A DNA stretch of 39,784 nt. Origin: Desulfosporosinus sp. OT. Lineage in GTDB: Bacteria; Bacillota; Desulfitobacteriia; Desulfitobacteriales; Desulfitobacteriaceae. The stretch is taken from the NCBI RefSeq assembly GCF_000224515.1, contig NZ_AGAF01000095.1:1-39784 (forward strand). The letters are read 5' to 3'. How positions within the stretch are numbered: the first letter of the stretch is position 1; every line of letters begins with the position of its first letter. Positions 1 through 8,679 of this stretch are shown one piece after another. A program made the translations under genes and the position numbers. Under the pieces are notes generated by a model. It was given only the letters and a program-made list of their open reading frames with translations, searched no databases and had not been told where the DNA came from.

Positions 1-1498
1 TGGCTTGCCGGCGAACCTGTTCTTTGAACTGACCGAAATGTTCTCCTTTAAGCCCTTTTTCACGGGCAAATTCTTCAAAACAAGACCAATCAAGTTGATT
101 CGACCGCTCAGTTATAAAGACGCAAGCATCTCTTATTTCGCCCTGGATCCAGTCTAACCATTCTAAATTTTTTTGTGAATACTGCTTCCCGCCAAGGAAA
201 TCTGCTCGCCACAAAACAAGCAAATTTTCTACTCGTTGTATCTCAAAATCATGTCTATTCCAACCGATCTCCCAAGCAAAGCGTCGGGCCTTATTACGAA
301 CCTTGGTTTCTGACCCTTCCTCTCTTAATTCACTCATAAAAGTCAGAGTTCCCATCATATGATGCCCTACCAAAAAAAGGAGTTCTTTTTCTCCAAGTCT
401 TCCGCCAGAAAGAACCATAGACCATCGGAAGCGTGGCAAAATTTCTTTGACTAAGCGGGCACTTTCCCATTCGTGTTGTAGAAAGTGTCGCTTACCTTCA
501 GGGATTAACTTAAAACTTTTATCTTGCGAAGATTGAACTGATTTTATGCGTTTGACAACAATTGTATCTGGATAGTTGTCTAACAGTGCCCCGTGGACTT
601 CAACCTCTTTGTTTTTCCACCGCTCTAGGTTTTTCCCAATTAACTTGAATTCATCAATTTTATATCCTTGATCAAGCAAATGAATAGTTCCCCAAGCGTA
701 ACATTCCCGACTAGCTGTTTCCCATTTTCCTAGATCATGAAATAAGGCAGCTAAACGTAACAACACGAGAGGAGGTGTATTTTTCACGACGTGCCTAGTA
801 TGTTCCCAGGCATCTTTAGTATGATAACGATTTTGCACCAATCCCTTTAGCCTAGCCAGCTCAGGGATATAAGTTCGAAAATACCCCAAGTCATCGAGGA
901 GTTCTAGGGATTCGTCAATCTTATCCAAAATAAGGATTCGGCCTAATTCCTCAGTTACTCGCTCCAGCGAGACTTCACGCATCTGTGGTACATGATCGAC
1001 TGCAGCTCGCCAAGTCTCCTGCTCGATTTCCAAGCCGTAACGAACGGCTAAACGAATGAGGCGTAAAATCCTTAGCGGATCTTCTTTAAATCGATCTGCC
1101 GCATGCCCACAAGCTTTCAGTCGTTTGGTATGTAAATCGTGAAGCCCGCTTAACGGGTCTTGGATTTCTCCTGTTCGAACGTCTTGATAAATGGCATTTA
1201 AAGTAAAATCTCTACGTAGAGCATCCGTTGCAACCTCTCCGGAAAAAGACGCGATATCTACTCGTTCTGTTCCTCGGAATAAGCTGACAGTCTGCTGCTT
1301 GGCTCCTAATCGATGAGGTATATAACCCCAATCAAATAACATTTTATCTATTTCCTGGAGAGAGAGTGCTATGACCGCATCCACATCTTTAGAAGGAATC
1401 CCCAATTGAGCATCACGAACAGCTCCTCCAACAATATAGACTGGTCTTAGTTCACTGAGTCTCTTCAGGATCTCCTGCTGAAAAGATGTGCCGATCAT
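1..1498 (-). CDS. CCA tRNA nucleotidyltransferase / poly(A) polymerase family protein with HD domain (3' end cut by window edge)
   Basis: I translated this frame by hand from the minus strand; it stays open to base 1, so the C-terminus is missing and about 499 residues are visible. The N-terminal nucleotidyltransferase core shows GGAVRD near residue 20, then a D-x-D pair (KDVDAV) for metal binding, then RRDFTLNAI and DPLRILRLIR, the family signatures for NTP/tRNA binding. An HD-type phosphohydrolase motif (LFHDLGKWE) lies near residue 250. The family adds or repairs the 3' CCA of tRNAs; related members polyadenylate RNA, and motifs alone do not separate the two. The ATG at 1498 has a strong ribosome site (GGAGGG) 6-7 bases upstream. 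It is preceded by a non-coding repeat rather than by a tight operon partner. Confidence 0.85.
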   Translation of the reverse strand, partial: MIGTSFQQEILKRLSELRPVYIVGGAVRDAQLGIPSKDVDAVIALSLQEIDKMLFDWGYIPHRLGAKQQTVSLFRGTERVDIASFSGEVATDALRRDFTLNAIYQDVRTGEIQDPLSGLHDLHTKRLKACGHAADRFKEDPLRILRLIRLAVRYGLEIEQETWRAAVDHVPQMREVSLERVTEELGRILILDKIDESLELLDDLGYFRTYIPELARLKGLVQNRYHTKDAWEHTRHVVKNTPPLVLLRLAALFHDLGKWETASRECYAWGTIHLLDQGYKIDEFKLIGKNLERWKNKEVEVHGALLDNYPDTIVVKRIKSVQSSQDKSFKLIPEGKRHFLQHEWESARLVKEILPRFRWSMVLSGGRLGEKELLFLVGHHMMGTLTFMSELREEGSETKVRNKARRFAWEIGWNRHDFEIQRVENLLVLWRADFLGGKQYSQKNLEWLDWIQGEIRDACVFITERSNQLDWSCFEEFAREKGLKGEHFGQFKEQVRRQA

Positions 1499-1671
1499 TA
1501 ACTCCCTCCATTCTTTACTTTTTTGGGTTACACTTATGTTACTCTGCTGCTATTCTTACATACAACCTTACTTTCAAGCGTAATTGAACAAAGATATTTT
1601 CTCCAACGGATTCTTTTCTACTCGTAAATGAAACAATGTATCACAATTTTAAACAAGGCGAAACCCATATA

Positions 1672-1822
1672 AGAGCTACCCCTTGTTGATACTATAACCA
1701 CGGGCACTTTGCCATCCATGGCGGTGCTCTGATCTCGAAAGTCCTGTTCCACTCTTAGCAGCGTCAAAAGTAAAGCTGAAGCGGTCGCCTTCGCCATGGC
1801 TTGAACTAGCCAAGTTTTCTTT
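1672..1822. repeat. Dispersed non-coding repeat, copy A (fills the 1499-1820 gap)
   Basis: The 320-base gap between the CCA-enzyme gene and the lipid kinase gene holds no convincing gene. Its right half shares two blocks with 13.7-13.85 kb. Block 1 (1721-1756) reads GGCGGTGCTCTGATCTCG then AAAGTCCTGTTCC; block 2 (1806-1822) reads CTAGCCAAGTTTTCTTT and runs into the stop codon of the kinase gene. Related copies lie at 2755-2801, 13717-13853 and 16192-16342. A 59-codon frame (1797 to 1618, minus) crosses it but has no ribosome site. Function unknown. Confidence 0.5.
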
Positions 1823-2702
1823 AACAGAGCACAGTGATCTTGGGCCCTATTTTAATATGCCATGCGCTTCCCGGCCCACATTCACCATCAAGATCCGAAA
1901 AAATTGGGCGATCGGTAGAAACTATTAATTCAGAGCTTAGAAATTTTTTTACTTTTTCATCGTCTGCTTTTTCGCCTCGCCAAACGTTTAAGAGCAGACG
2001 AACCGTCTCGGGCCAGCCTGCCGATGGAACCATTAAAATATCCAGCTTTCCATCGGTCAGAGATGCCCTAGGTACAAGTTTCCTAATTCCCCCCACCGAG
2101 AGACCGTTTGCAACCATAAACAAAACGACCTCTTCGATATATCGTTTTCCGTCATGCTCAAACTCGACACGAAAGGGGCGAAAAGAAGGAAGGGTTTCCA
2201 AACCTTTAAGAAAATAAGCTAATTGCCCGAGTGTATTTTTGACACGCGTATCTACCTTTTGTGAGACATCTGTTAAAAGACCCGCGCTGGCAACATTAAC
2301 AAAATAACGATCATTAACTATACCTGTATCAATTTCAAAGGCTTTTCCCGTGGCAATAACTTTGCACGCTTCAGGAATACTTTTCGGTAAATGTAACGCG
2401 TAAGCTAAATCATTTGCCGTTCCCACGGGCAAAATACCAAGTGCAGGACGTTGTTTTGGAGAAATATTCATCAACCCGTTGACCGCCAGATGAATGCTTC
2501 CATCTCCCCCGGCAATAACTATCTGATCCACATCCGTACTTTGAGTCGCGATTTGTTCAATATCTTGGGGAGATCCTGCCCTGTGTACACAAACTTCATG
2601 TCCACTTTCTTGAAAAATACGAATCACGGTGTCAAGTTGCCCGGTTAATTTACGCCGGCCAGCATTTGGATTATAAACTAAACGTAATCGCTTACCTTTC
2701 AT
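1821..2702 (-). CDS. Diacylglycerol kinase-like lipid kinase (YegS/BmrU/DagK family)
   Basis: This 293-residue protein matches the DAGK catalytic fold family that phosphorylates diacylglycerol or related lipids at the cytoplasmic membrane face. Visible signatures are the N-terminal NPNAG nucleotide-binding segment (residues 11-15), the GGDGS catalytic loop at 65-69 (usually GGDGT) and PVGTANDLA near residue 92. The C-terminal beta domain carries ANGLSVGGIRKLVPRA and DGKLDILMV. The length is normal for the family. It lies downstream of the M29 aminopeptidase gene on the same strand, with a 154-base gap that makes tight operon coupling uncertain. Exact lipid substrate cannot be read from the sequence; DgkB-like recycling of diacylglycerol is the likeliest role in a Firmicute. 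Confidence 0.85.
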   Translation of the reverse strand: MKGKRLRLVYNPNAGRRKLTGQLDTVIRIFQESGHEVCVHRAGSPQDIEQIATQSTDVDQIVIAGGDGSIHLAVNGLMNISPKQRPALGILPVGTANDLAYALHLPKSIPEACKVIATGKAFEIDTGIVNDRYFVNVASAGLLTDVSQKVDTRVKNTLGQLAYFLKGLETLPSFRPFRVEFEHDGKRYIEEVVLFMVANGLSVGGIRKLVPRASLTDGKLDILMVPSAGWPETVRLLLNVWRGEKADDEKVKKFLSSELIVSTDRPIFSDLDGECGPGSAWHIKIGPKITVLC

Positions 2703-2754
2703 GACCTTTTTTAATCGACTCCTTACTTACTTCTTTATTATGTAACTGGCGAAC

Positions 2755-2801
2755 CTTTGTATTCAAGACTCGTAGGTTCGTACGACTACATTAGTTTTCT
2801 T
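2755..2801. repeat. Dispersed non-coding repeat, short diverged copy E
   Basis: Between the aminopeptidase and lipid kinase genes, TATTCAAGACT (2760-2770) and CTACATTAGTTTTCTT (2786-2801) align with TATTCAAGTCT and CTAGCCTAGTTTTCTT of copy B near 13.8 kb. A 7-bp inverted repeat (CGAACCT/AGGTTCG) spans 2752-2780. There is no T-run, so it is not a clear terminator. Confidence 0.3.
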
Positions 2802-2856
2802 GATCCCCTTTACGAATTGGGAGACCCAAAGTCGGATCCCGCACATCTTGTAAGCA

Positions 2857-3975
2857 CTAAGATTTTAGATTCTCCGGGTTCAAGGCCTCAAGCTCAGGCA
2901 AGACAAAGCGCCCATCTTTTCGAACCAACGTTTTATCAAAATAAATCTCACCACCACCATATTCTGGTCTTTGAATACATACCAAATCCCAGTGGATAGC
3001 AGATTTATTTCCATTGCTACAATCATCATAACTGGCCCCTGGTGTAAAATGGAAGCTTCCGTCAATCTTCTCATCGAACAGTGTGTCTTTCATGGGCGTT
3101 TGAATAAACGGATTCACCCCGATAGCGAATTCTCCAACGTAACGTGCCCCATCATCGGTATTAAAGACAGTCTCAATCCGATCTGAATCGTTCGAGGTCG
3201 CCTTAACAATCTTGCCGTCTTTAAATTCCAACACGATGTTTTCATAGGTAAACCCTTGATAAAGCGATGGGGTATTATAACTGATCTGTCCATTGACCGA
3301 CTCTTTAACAGGTGCTGAAAATATTTCTCCATCCGGGATATTGACATGTCCATCACACTTGATCGCAGGCATTCCTATAATAGAGAAGATCAAATCAGTT
3401 CCCGGTCCAATGATATGTACCTGATCAGTTTTTTCCATCAGCGCCTTCAGCGGCTCCATAGCTCTTGACATCTTTGAATAGTCCAAGTTGCATACATCGA
3501 AGTAAAAATCTTCGAAACCTTCAATGCTCATATTCCCTAACTGCGCCATAGAAGCATTCGGATACCTTAACACACACCAGCGGGTATGGGCCACTCTTTG
3601 CTCTGTATGCACAGGTTTCAGGTAGTGGGACGCATAAGTTCTCATGGCATCACTCGGGACATCAGCCCATTCGTTCGCATTCTCTCCGGCCCGAATTCCA
3701 ATAAAAGCCTGCATCTCCCTCATTCGAGCGAGATCCCAGCGAGTCATTGCTTCTGCCTGCTCCACCGTAAATTCTTTCAATAGTTCACGCTGTAGGGTAT
3801 TATTGATGGTAGACAAAAATGGCAAACCACCAGCTTGATAGGCATAACGAACAAGAGCTTGAGCTAGTGGAATGTCTTGTCCGATCACTTCAATAAGGAT
3901 TTTCTCGCCTGGTTGAAGTGCAATCGAGTAATTAATTAATGAATTAGCGAGTTTTTCTATGCGAGGGTCTTTCAC
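2857..3975 (-). CDS. M29-family metallo-aminopeptidase (AmpS/PepS type)
   Basis: This 372-residue cytoplasmic protein is a full-length thermophilic-type aminopeptidase (peptidase family M29), which removes N-terminal residues from peptides using two metal ions. Visible family features are the N-terminal LIEVIGQDIPLAQALVRYAY region, the central IPDGEIFSAPV segment with its metal-ligand Glu, and the C-terminal SAIHWDLV with the conserved His-x-Asp. The start is GTG at 3975, with an AAGGAGG ribosome site about 9 bases upstream. The gene stands divergent to the pseudouridine synthase gene at 4125. Substrate specificity is not predictable here. Confidence 0.87.
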   Translation of the reverse strand: MKDPRIEKLANSLINYSIALQPGEKILIEVIGQDIPLAQALVRYAYQAGGLPFLSTINNTLQRELLKEFTVEQAEAMTRWDLARMREMQAFIGIRAGENANEWADVPSDAMRTYASHYLKPVHTEQRVAHTRWCVLRYPNASMAQLGNMSIEGFEDFYFDVCNLDYSKMSRAMEPLKALMEKTDQVHIIGPGTDLIFSIIGMPAIKCDGHVNIPDGEIFSAPVKESVNGQISYNTPSLYQGFTYENIVLEFKDGKIVKATSNDSDRIETVFNTDDGARYVGEFAIGVNPFIQTPMKDTLFDEKIDGSFHFTPGASYDDCSNGNKSAIHWDLVCIQRPEYGGGEIYFDKTLVRKDGRFVLPELEALNPENLKS

Positions 3976-4124
3976 CTTTGGGCCTCCTTAACCATGTTTA
4001 ATCCAATCAAGACTTTAAAGAAGTTATATTCTTCATACTTCATAATTTTCCTTTTTATCATGACTTCTACGTTAAAAAGTCTATTGATGCATCTATGTAA
4101 AGGTTACTATTACGAGGAGGAATT

Positions 4125-5072
4125 ATGAACGTGAACGCACAACATTCTTTATGGGAATACCGATTGCAGCCGGAGGATTCTGGCCAGAAATATATAAGTA
4201 TTCTACTCCACAAATTTCATTTCTCGCTCAAGTTATTACAACGGTTAAAGCAGGGAGAACACGTTTGGGTTAATGGAAACTTCACTTATTTAACGGCGCG
4301 GGGCAAAGAAGGAGAAACATTATCCATCCAGCTCTCATCTGATGAGGAAACTAATATTCTCGGAGAAGATCTCCCACTCCATATTCTCTATGAAGATGAA
4401 TACCTTTTAGCAGTCAATAAACCTGTGGGTCAAGTGGTTCATCCAACACACCGTTATCTCACAAGCACTTTAGGAAATGCCGTCATTGGCTACTGGGAAC
4501 GCAAGGGGGAATATCGTCTGTATCGTCCCATTCATAGGATAGATCGCAACACCTCTGGCGTTGTCGTCATCGCCAAAAATCAATTTGCCCATCAACAACT
4601 TGCCTGGCAACTGGAGCGTGGACAAATCCACAAACGATACTTCGGTTTTGTGACAGGAATTGTACCCGAAAATGAAGGTACCATCAACGCTTCCATCGGA
4701 TTTGCCCCCGATAGTTTTATCAAACGCCAAATCCAACCAGATGAGCAACCTAATGGTCAGCCAGCCCGAACCCATTTCAAGGTCATCCACCGCTATCCCA
4801 GTGCCACTCTTCTTGAATTCATCCTTGAAACTGGACGCACGCATCAAATCCGCGTTCACTGTGAAGGCTTTGGACACCCCCTGCTCGGGGATGATCTTTA
4901 TGGTGGTGATACCACGCTTCTTTCTCGTCAAGCCTTACATTCCTCAAAATATGCTTTTCTCCATCCTGCTACAGGTCTCCCCATAGTCATCCAAGCACCC
5001 TTTCCTGGAGATCTTAAGGCATTGATGAGAATACTCTCTTCTCTCTCAAATTCAGATAGCGTTATTATTTAA
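4125..5072 (+). CDS. RluA-family pseudouridine synthase
   Basis: This 315-residue enzyme isomerises uridine to pseudouridine in rRNA or tRNA. The catalytic motif PIHRIDRNTSG carries the conserved Asp at about residue 140, and RTHQIRVHCEGFGHPLLGD is the matching C-terminal signature. Residues 1-75 look like a short S4-type RNA-binding segment, and INKPVG-like AVNKPVG sits near 96-102. The start ATG follows a strong CGAGGAGG ribosome site. The final 8 bases overlap, tail to tail, the end of the ywbE-like gene on the other strand. The target site (RluD-like or a YhcT/YjbO-type paralogue) cannot be assigned. Confidence 0.9.
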   Translation: MNVNAQHSLWEYRLQPEDSGQKYISILLHKFHFSLKLLQRLKQGEHVWVNGNFTYLTARGKEGETLSIQLSSDEETNILGEDLPLHILYEDEYLLAVNKPVGQVVHPTHRYLTSTLGNAVIGYWERKGEYRLYRPIHRIDRNTSGVVVIAKNQFAHQQLAWQLERGQIHKRYFGFVTGIVPENEGTINASIGFAPDSFIKRQIQPDEQPNGQPARTHFKVIHRYPSATLLEFILETGRTHQIRVHCEGFGHPLLGDDLYGGDTTLLSRQALHSSKYAFLHPATGLPIVIQAPFPGDLKALMRILSSLSNSDSVII

Positions 5073-5259
5073 GAATTTGTTGCACTCTTCCAATTTGACC
5101 ATCCGTGAGTCTAACTTTAATTCCTCTGGGATGGGTCTGTGAGTTTGTCAAAATATCTTTAACAACTCCTCGTGTCAGTTTCCCAGTTTTTTGATCTGCT
5201 TTTAAAACGATATCAACGGTTACTCCTGCATAGATATTCTTCCTGGTCTGACCATTCAT
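5065..5259 (-). CDS. ywbE: YwbE family small protein
   Basis: This 64-residue protein matches the conserved YwbE family of Firmicutes and proteobacteria: it starts MNGQTRKNIYAG, then VDIVLKADQ, and ends with GIKVRLTDGQIGRVQ. The function of the family is unknown; the compact beta-rich KOW-like pattern hints at nucleic acid or ribosome association, which is inference. It converges with the pseudouridine synthase gene and overlaps it by 8 bases at the stop codons. It lies downstream of mscL only if transcription crosses the 87-base gap, in which I see no clear terminator or promoter. Confidence 0.85.
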   Translation of the reverse strand: MNGQTRKNIYAGVTVDIVLKADQKTGKLTRGVVKDILTNSQTHPRGIKVRLTDGQIGRVQQILK

Positions 5260-5346
5260 TCTGAAAACTCCCTCGAATTTTAATAATAGTATTAACGCTT
5301 GAAATATGGAATTTATTTGAATATTATCATGTCATATCTTACTGAC

Positions 5347-5766
5347 TTACTTTTTCTCAAGAAGATCCCTGATCTCCGTAAGAAGTTGCACCTCTACACT
5401 AGGGACCACCGGAGCAGGTGGTTCTTCAGATTTTTTCCTATTTAACCGATTCATTACTTTTACGATTAAGAAAATGGCACCCGCAATTATTAAGAAGTCA
5501 AAAACCGCTTGAATAAAGTTGCCCGTGTTTATCGTAACTGCCTGTTTGATAACATTTCTTGAACTATCAACTACGGCATCTCTAAGCGACCATTTAATAT
5601 CTGTAAATTTGATGCCTCCCACAAGCAGACCAATCGGAGGCATAATTATATCGGCGACAAGGGATGATACGATTTTCCCAAAAGCGCTACCGATTATAAT
5701 ACCTACTGCTAGATCCATCACATTGCCTCTTGTCGCAAATTCTTTAAATTCTTTTAAAAAACCCAT
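5347..5766 (-). CDS. mscL: Large-conductance mechanosensitive channel MscL
   Basis: This 139-residue membrane protein forms the homopentameric tension-gated pore that releases solutes on osmotic downshock. The N-terminal amphipathic helix ([20 protein letters not shown]) leads into TM1 ([21 protein letters not shown]), followed by a periplasmic loop and TM2 around residues 84-107. The charged cytoplasmic helix at the end ([14 protein letters not shown]) is typical. The length is normal. It follows map on the same strand with a 13-base gap, and an AAAGGGGG-type ribosome site precedes the ATG, so the two may be cotranscribed. Confidence 0.95.
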   Translation of the reverse strand: MGFLKEFKEFATRGNVMDLAVGIIIGSAFGKIVSSLVADIIMPPIGLLVGGIKFTDIKWSLRDAVVDSSRNVIKQAVTINTGNFIQAVFDFLIIAGAIFLIVKVMNRLNRKKSEEPPAPVVPSVEVQLLTEIRDLLEKK

Positions 5767-5779
5767 TAAAGTACCCCCT

Positions 5780-6529
5780 TTACTCTTGCTCAGTTAATAT
5801 TAGCGGACTATTTTGGGTAATTGCAATTGTATGCTCGTATTGAGCGGATAAACTACCGTCTATAGTTCTAGCCGTCCACTGATTGTGGTCAATTTTCAGT
5901 TGATGTAAACCTATGTTTATCATGGGCTCAATCGTAAATACCATCCCCTCCCTAAGTCTCTCCCCCCTATTAGGTCGACCATAATGGGGAATTTGTAAAT
6001 CTTCATGCATGATTTGTCCAATTCCATGGCCCGTAAATTCGCGCACTACGGAGAATCCTTGAGCTTCAGCATGACTTTGAATTGCGTGGGATATGTCTCC
6101 GATTCGATTGCCGATAATCGCCTTTTCAATACCAATATAAAGACATTCCTTAGTAACTTTAAGAAGCTGTTCTGCTTGCACCGATATTTGTCCAACTGGA
6201 TAAGTCCAAGCAGAATCCGCGAGCCACCCATTAAGATTTACAACCATATCAATTCCCACAATATCCCCATCTTTCAGAGGGTTATTGCTTGGGAACCCAT
6301 GACAGATTTCATCATTAACTGAAGCACAAGTTGCAAAAGCATACCCTTTGTACCCCTTTTGCTCGGCCTTCGCCCCGTGCGATTGGATGAAATTCTCGGC
6401 AAATTTATCTATTTCCAAAGTCGTTATACCCGGACGAATCATCGTTCTAAGTTCCCGATGACAGGCAGTCAATATCTTAGCCGCTTCTTGCATAAGAGCA
6501 ATTTGTTTTTCTGTTTTAATTACAACCAA
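5780..6529 (-). CDS. map: Type I methionine aminopeptidase
   Basis: This 249-residue cytoplasmic enzyme removes initiator methionine. The family's metal and substrate residues are all present by motif: His77 (ICHGFPSN), Asp94 and Asp105 ([18 protein letters not shown]), His168 (GHGIG), Glu201 (FTIEPM) and Glu232 (YEHTIAI). It lacks the N-terminal zinc-finger extension of some family members. It is probably a second, stand-alone map copy, since the usual secY-adk-map setting is absent; that is inference. An AGGAGGAATAG ribosome site lies just upstream of the ATG. mscL follows 13 bases downstream. Confidence 0.93.
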   Translation of the reverse strand: MVVIKTEKQIALMQEAAKILTACHRELRTMIRPGITTLEIDKFAENFIQSHGAKAEQKGYKGYAFATCASVNDEICHGFPSNNPLKDGDIVGIDMVVNLNGWLADSAWTYPVGQISVQAEQLLKVTKECLYIGIEKAIIGNRIGDISHAIQSHAEAQGFSVVREFTGHGIGQIMHEDLQIPHYGRPNRGERLREGMVFTIEPMINIGLHQLKIDHNQWTARTIDGSLSAQYEHTIAITQNSPLILTEQE

Positions 6530-6740
6530 TGTCTATTCCTCCTAAAAACATTTTAAAGGGAGTATAACCTATCCCTGAGTTTAGAATGCTTTACTATTAA
6601 ACAGTTGTACCAAATACTCATTATAATACTTTATTAAGGAAGGTGCTTGTATCGTGCCCTACAAAGGGGATTGTTTTTCATTATATTTTCGCCTTTCTAG
6701 ATAGATTTTAAGTTTATCTGGGCTTCTTGGTCTTATTAAT

Positions 6741-6801
6741 CCTTATATTTGATATTTCATAGACAATATATTATAATGTCTACGAAATATCAAATATAAG
6801 G
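6741..6801 (+). promoter_or_regulatory. Consensus promoter embedded in a 25-bp-arm inverted repeat (probable operator)
   Basis: Left arm 6741-6765 and right arm 6777-6801 are inverted copies with a single mismatch (arm: CCTTATATTTGATATTTC then RTAGACA), separated by 11 bases. Inside it sit TTGATA (6749-6754), a 17-base spacer and a perfect TATAAT (6772-6777). Transcription would start near 6784, within the right arm, so the full hairpin would not be in the mRNA. This favours a DNA operator over an RNA switch. The right arm also contains the AAGGA ribosome site of the next gene. Confidence 0.75.
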
Positions 6802-6815
6802 ATGTGTTTCTGGAA

Positions 6816-7958
6816 ATGGATGTCTCTGAATTATTTTGGAATGCATCAATTGATGACCTCAAATGTGGTTTTATACAAGAAGAGGACTATTATATATGCC
6901 TAATTTGTGGTAAAAAAATTGAAAGAGGAATTATCTACCCTGAAGAAGGTCTATTCTATGAAGCTGGAAGATATATGCGTATCCACATTGAGAAGGCACA
7001 TCAATCGGTGTTTGAGCACCTCAATAGCTTAGATAAAAAACTCACTGGACTCACCGATCATCAAAATAGACTTATTCGACTTTTTTACCAAGGAAAAAGC
7101 GATCGCGAAATACAAAAGGAATTGGGCATTGGTAGCGCCTCCACGATCCGCAATCACCGATTCTCATTAAAAGAGAAAGAGCGTCAGTCAAAGGTATATT
7201 TGGTGATGATGGAACTTTTAAAAGAAAAGAGCAAACACGAGTCAACCTATATCGATCCTCCCGAAATGGCCAAGATGGTGGATGACCGTTATAAGGTTAC
7301 CCAAAAAGAGAGCGATAAATTATTAAAAACACTTTTTCCTGAAGGCACTGACGGGTCTCTAAAGACCTTCTCGATCAAAGAAAAGCATAAGTTGGTTGTC
7401 TTGCAAGAAATTGTCAAACGTTTTCAGGATCAACAGATTTATACAGAGAAGGAAATCAATCAAATCTTAAAATTTGTGTATCACGATTTTGCAACTCTTA
7501 GAAGATATTTAATAGAATATGGTTTTCTTGATCGAACGCCTGATGGCAGTCAATATTGGCTAAGAACAAATCCCCTTAACAAGGAGGCGATAACAATGGA
7601 TCGCAAAGAAGAGTTGAAACGTCAGTATAAAGAAACAAAAATAGAGGCCGGAGTTTACCAAATCCGAAATACTAAAAATGAAAAAATATTTATTGAAAGT
7701 ACCTTAAACCTAAAGACCATCAATGGGAAACGATTTACATTGGAAACAGGTACGTACCAAAACAAACAACTCCAGATTGAGTGGAATGAATTTGGAGCTG
7801 AAGCCTTTGTTTTTGAGATATTAGAAATCCTAGAAACCCCAGAAGAAGGCTACTTTGACGCCAAAGATGCTTTGAAGAAACTTAAAGAAAAATGGTTGGA
7901 TAAGCTTCAACCTTACGGGGAACGTGGTTATAATCTTAAAAAGCCTGCTAAGAATTAG
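6816..7958 (+). CDS. Zinc-finger/HTH, DUF2087 and GIY-YIG-like domain protein, putative transcriptional regulator
   Basis: This protein of about 380 residues has an N-terminal CxxC...HxxxxH zinc-finger-like segment (CLICGKK ... RIHIEKAH). A LuxR-like helix-turn-helix follows (LTDHQNRLIRLFYQGKSDREI, then IGSASTIRNHRFSLK). A DUF2087-type winged segment comes next (HDFATLRRYLIEYGFLDRTPDGSQYWL), then a C-terminal degenerate GIY-YIG-like domain (AGVYQIRNTKNEKIFIESTLNLK). The ATG at 6816 is preferred over an upstream GTG at 6804 because the AAGGA site would touch the GTG. The promoter is covered by a large palindrome, so autoregulation is likely. The gene stands alone and ends at a strong terminator. 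Whether the nuclease-like domain cuts DNA is doubtful, because the GIY and YIG signatures are replaced by GVY and FIE. Confidence 0.75.
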   Translation: MDVSELFWNASIDDLKCGFIQEEDYYICLICGKKIERGIIYPEEGLFYEAGRYMRIHIEKAHQSVFEHLNSLDKKLTGLTDHQNRLIRLFYQGKSDREIQKELGIGSASTIRNHRFSLKEKERQSKVYLVMMELLKEKSKHESTYIDPPEMAKMVDDRYKVTQKESDKLLKTLFPEGTDGSLKTFSIKEKHKLVVLQEIVKRFQDQQIYTEKEINQILKFVYHDFATLRRYLIEYGFLDRTPDGSQYWLRTNPLNKEAITMDRKEELKRQYKETKIEAGVYQIRNTKNEKIFIESTLNLKTINGKRFTLETGTYQNKQLQIEWNEFGAEAFVFEILEILETPEEGYFDAKDALKKLKEKWLDKLQPYGERGYNLKKPAKN

Positions 7959-7982
7959 TAGAAAATAGTCTTCTGACGAATG

Positions 7983-8025
7983 AAAAAGTCTGTAATCCTA
8001 ACGTACAAGGATTACGGACTTTTTT
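7983..8025 (+). terminator. Rho-independent terminator
   Basis: AAAAAGTCTGTAATCC pairs with GGATTACGGACTTTTT (one G-T pair) around a short loop and ends in a T-run. It closes the DUF2087/GIY-YIG gene. Confidence 0.9.
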
Positions 8026-8204
8026 CATAAAAAATTTTAAAAAATTAACGTTGCTTTACGAGCAAAGGGTTGTTTTACCTTGAATAAATTGATTGATTCT
8101 AGAAAATAGAGATGTTTGTATTTTTTTAAAACTAATTACTAATAATATATTTAGAACATACATTTTCAAACTACTTAACTTTATAGTGAAAGGGGTTGAA
8201 TCCT

Positions 8205-8612
8205 TTGTTTAAAGGCATACCAGAGATATTAGGAGAATCTTCTTTTTTGGGTTTAGTTCTTGCCGGTACAGCAGTCGTTGTATTGGCACCAACTCTGAAA
8301 AACGTTTTGCGTGGTGTGGCAGTTGCAACAGCTAAAGGAGTTGTATCGATTACAGAAGGTGGCGCTGCCTTAGCTTCTAATGCTAAAGAAGGCTGGGAAG
8401 ATGTAGTAGCTCAAGCCAAAGCCCAAAAAGGGATGACAAATCTTGATAAAGGTACAATTGTTGGCGCCGGAGCTGGCGGGGCTATAGGTGCTTCAATTGG
8501 TGGCATGGCAGGACCCGCTGGAGCAGCAATTGGTGGCGGTTTAGGTGGAGTAACAGGAGCCTCCGTAGGAAGTGGAATGCCCAACCAAACCACTGACCTG
8601 AGCGATGATTAA
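8205..8612 (+). CDS. DUF5132-like small membrane protein with glycine-zipper tail
   Basis: This protein of about 135 residues has an N-terminal hydrophobic helix (SFLGLVLAGTAVVVLAPTLK), an amphipathic middle (GVAVATAKGVVSITEG ... EGWEDVVAQAKAQ) typical of DUF5132-like proteins, and a C-terminal run of small residues with GxxxG spacing (GAGAGGAIGASIGGMAG and on to residue 125). I chose TTG at 8205, nine bases after AAAGGGG, rather than TTG at 8196, which touches it. The chosen start gives Met-Phe-Lys, as in the two other DUF5132-like proteins of the island. It faces the degenerate ATPase gene tail to tail. The glycine-rich tail recalls the LG-rich tails of biomineralisation proteins such as Mms6/MamD, a resemblance only. 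Molecular function unknown. Confidence 0.7.
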   Translation: MFKGIPEILGESSFLGLVLAGTAVVVLAPTLKNVLRGVAVATAKGVVSITEGGAALASNAKEGWEDVVAQAKAQKGMTNLDKGTIVGAGAGGAIGASIGGMAGPAGAAIGGGLGGVTGASVGSGMPNQTTDLSDD

Positions 8613-8631
8613 GCTAAGGTTGTAAAAATTC

Positions 8632-8679
8632 AATATCAAACAAGGGGAATCCTTTCTATAGGATTCCCCTTTTGATATT
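8632..8679. terminator. Bidirectional terminator
   Basis: AATATCAAA and AGGGGAATCC pair with GGATTCCCCT and TTTGATATT around a short loop. The stem serves the convergent genes on both sides and reaches the stop codon of the ATPase gene. Confidence 0.85.

Noticed and set aside
1618-1797. 59-codon minus-strand frame starting MAKATASALLL inside repeat copy A
   Set aside because: No ribosome site, and other copies of the repeat do not keep the frame open.
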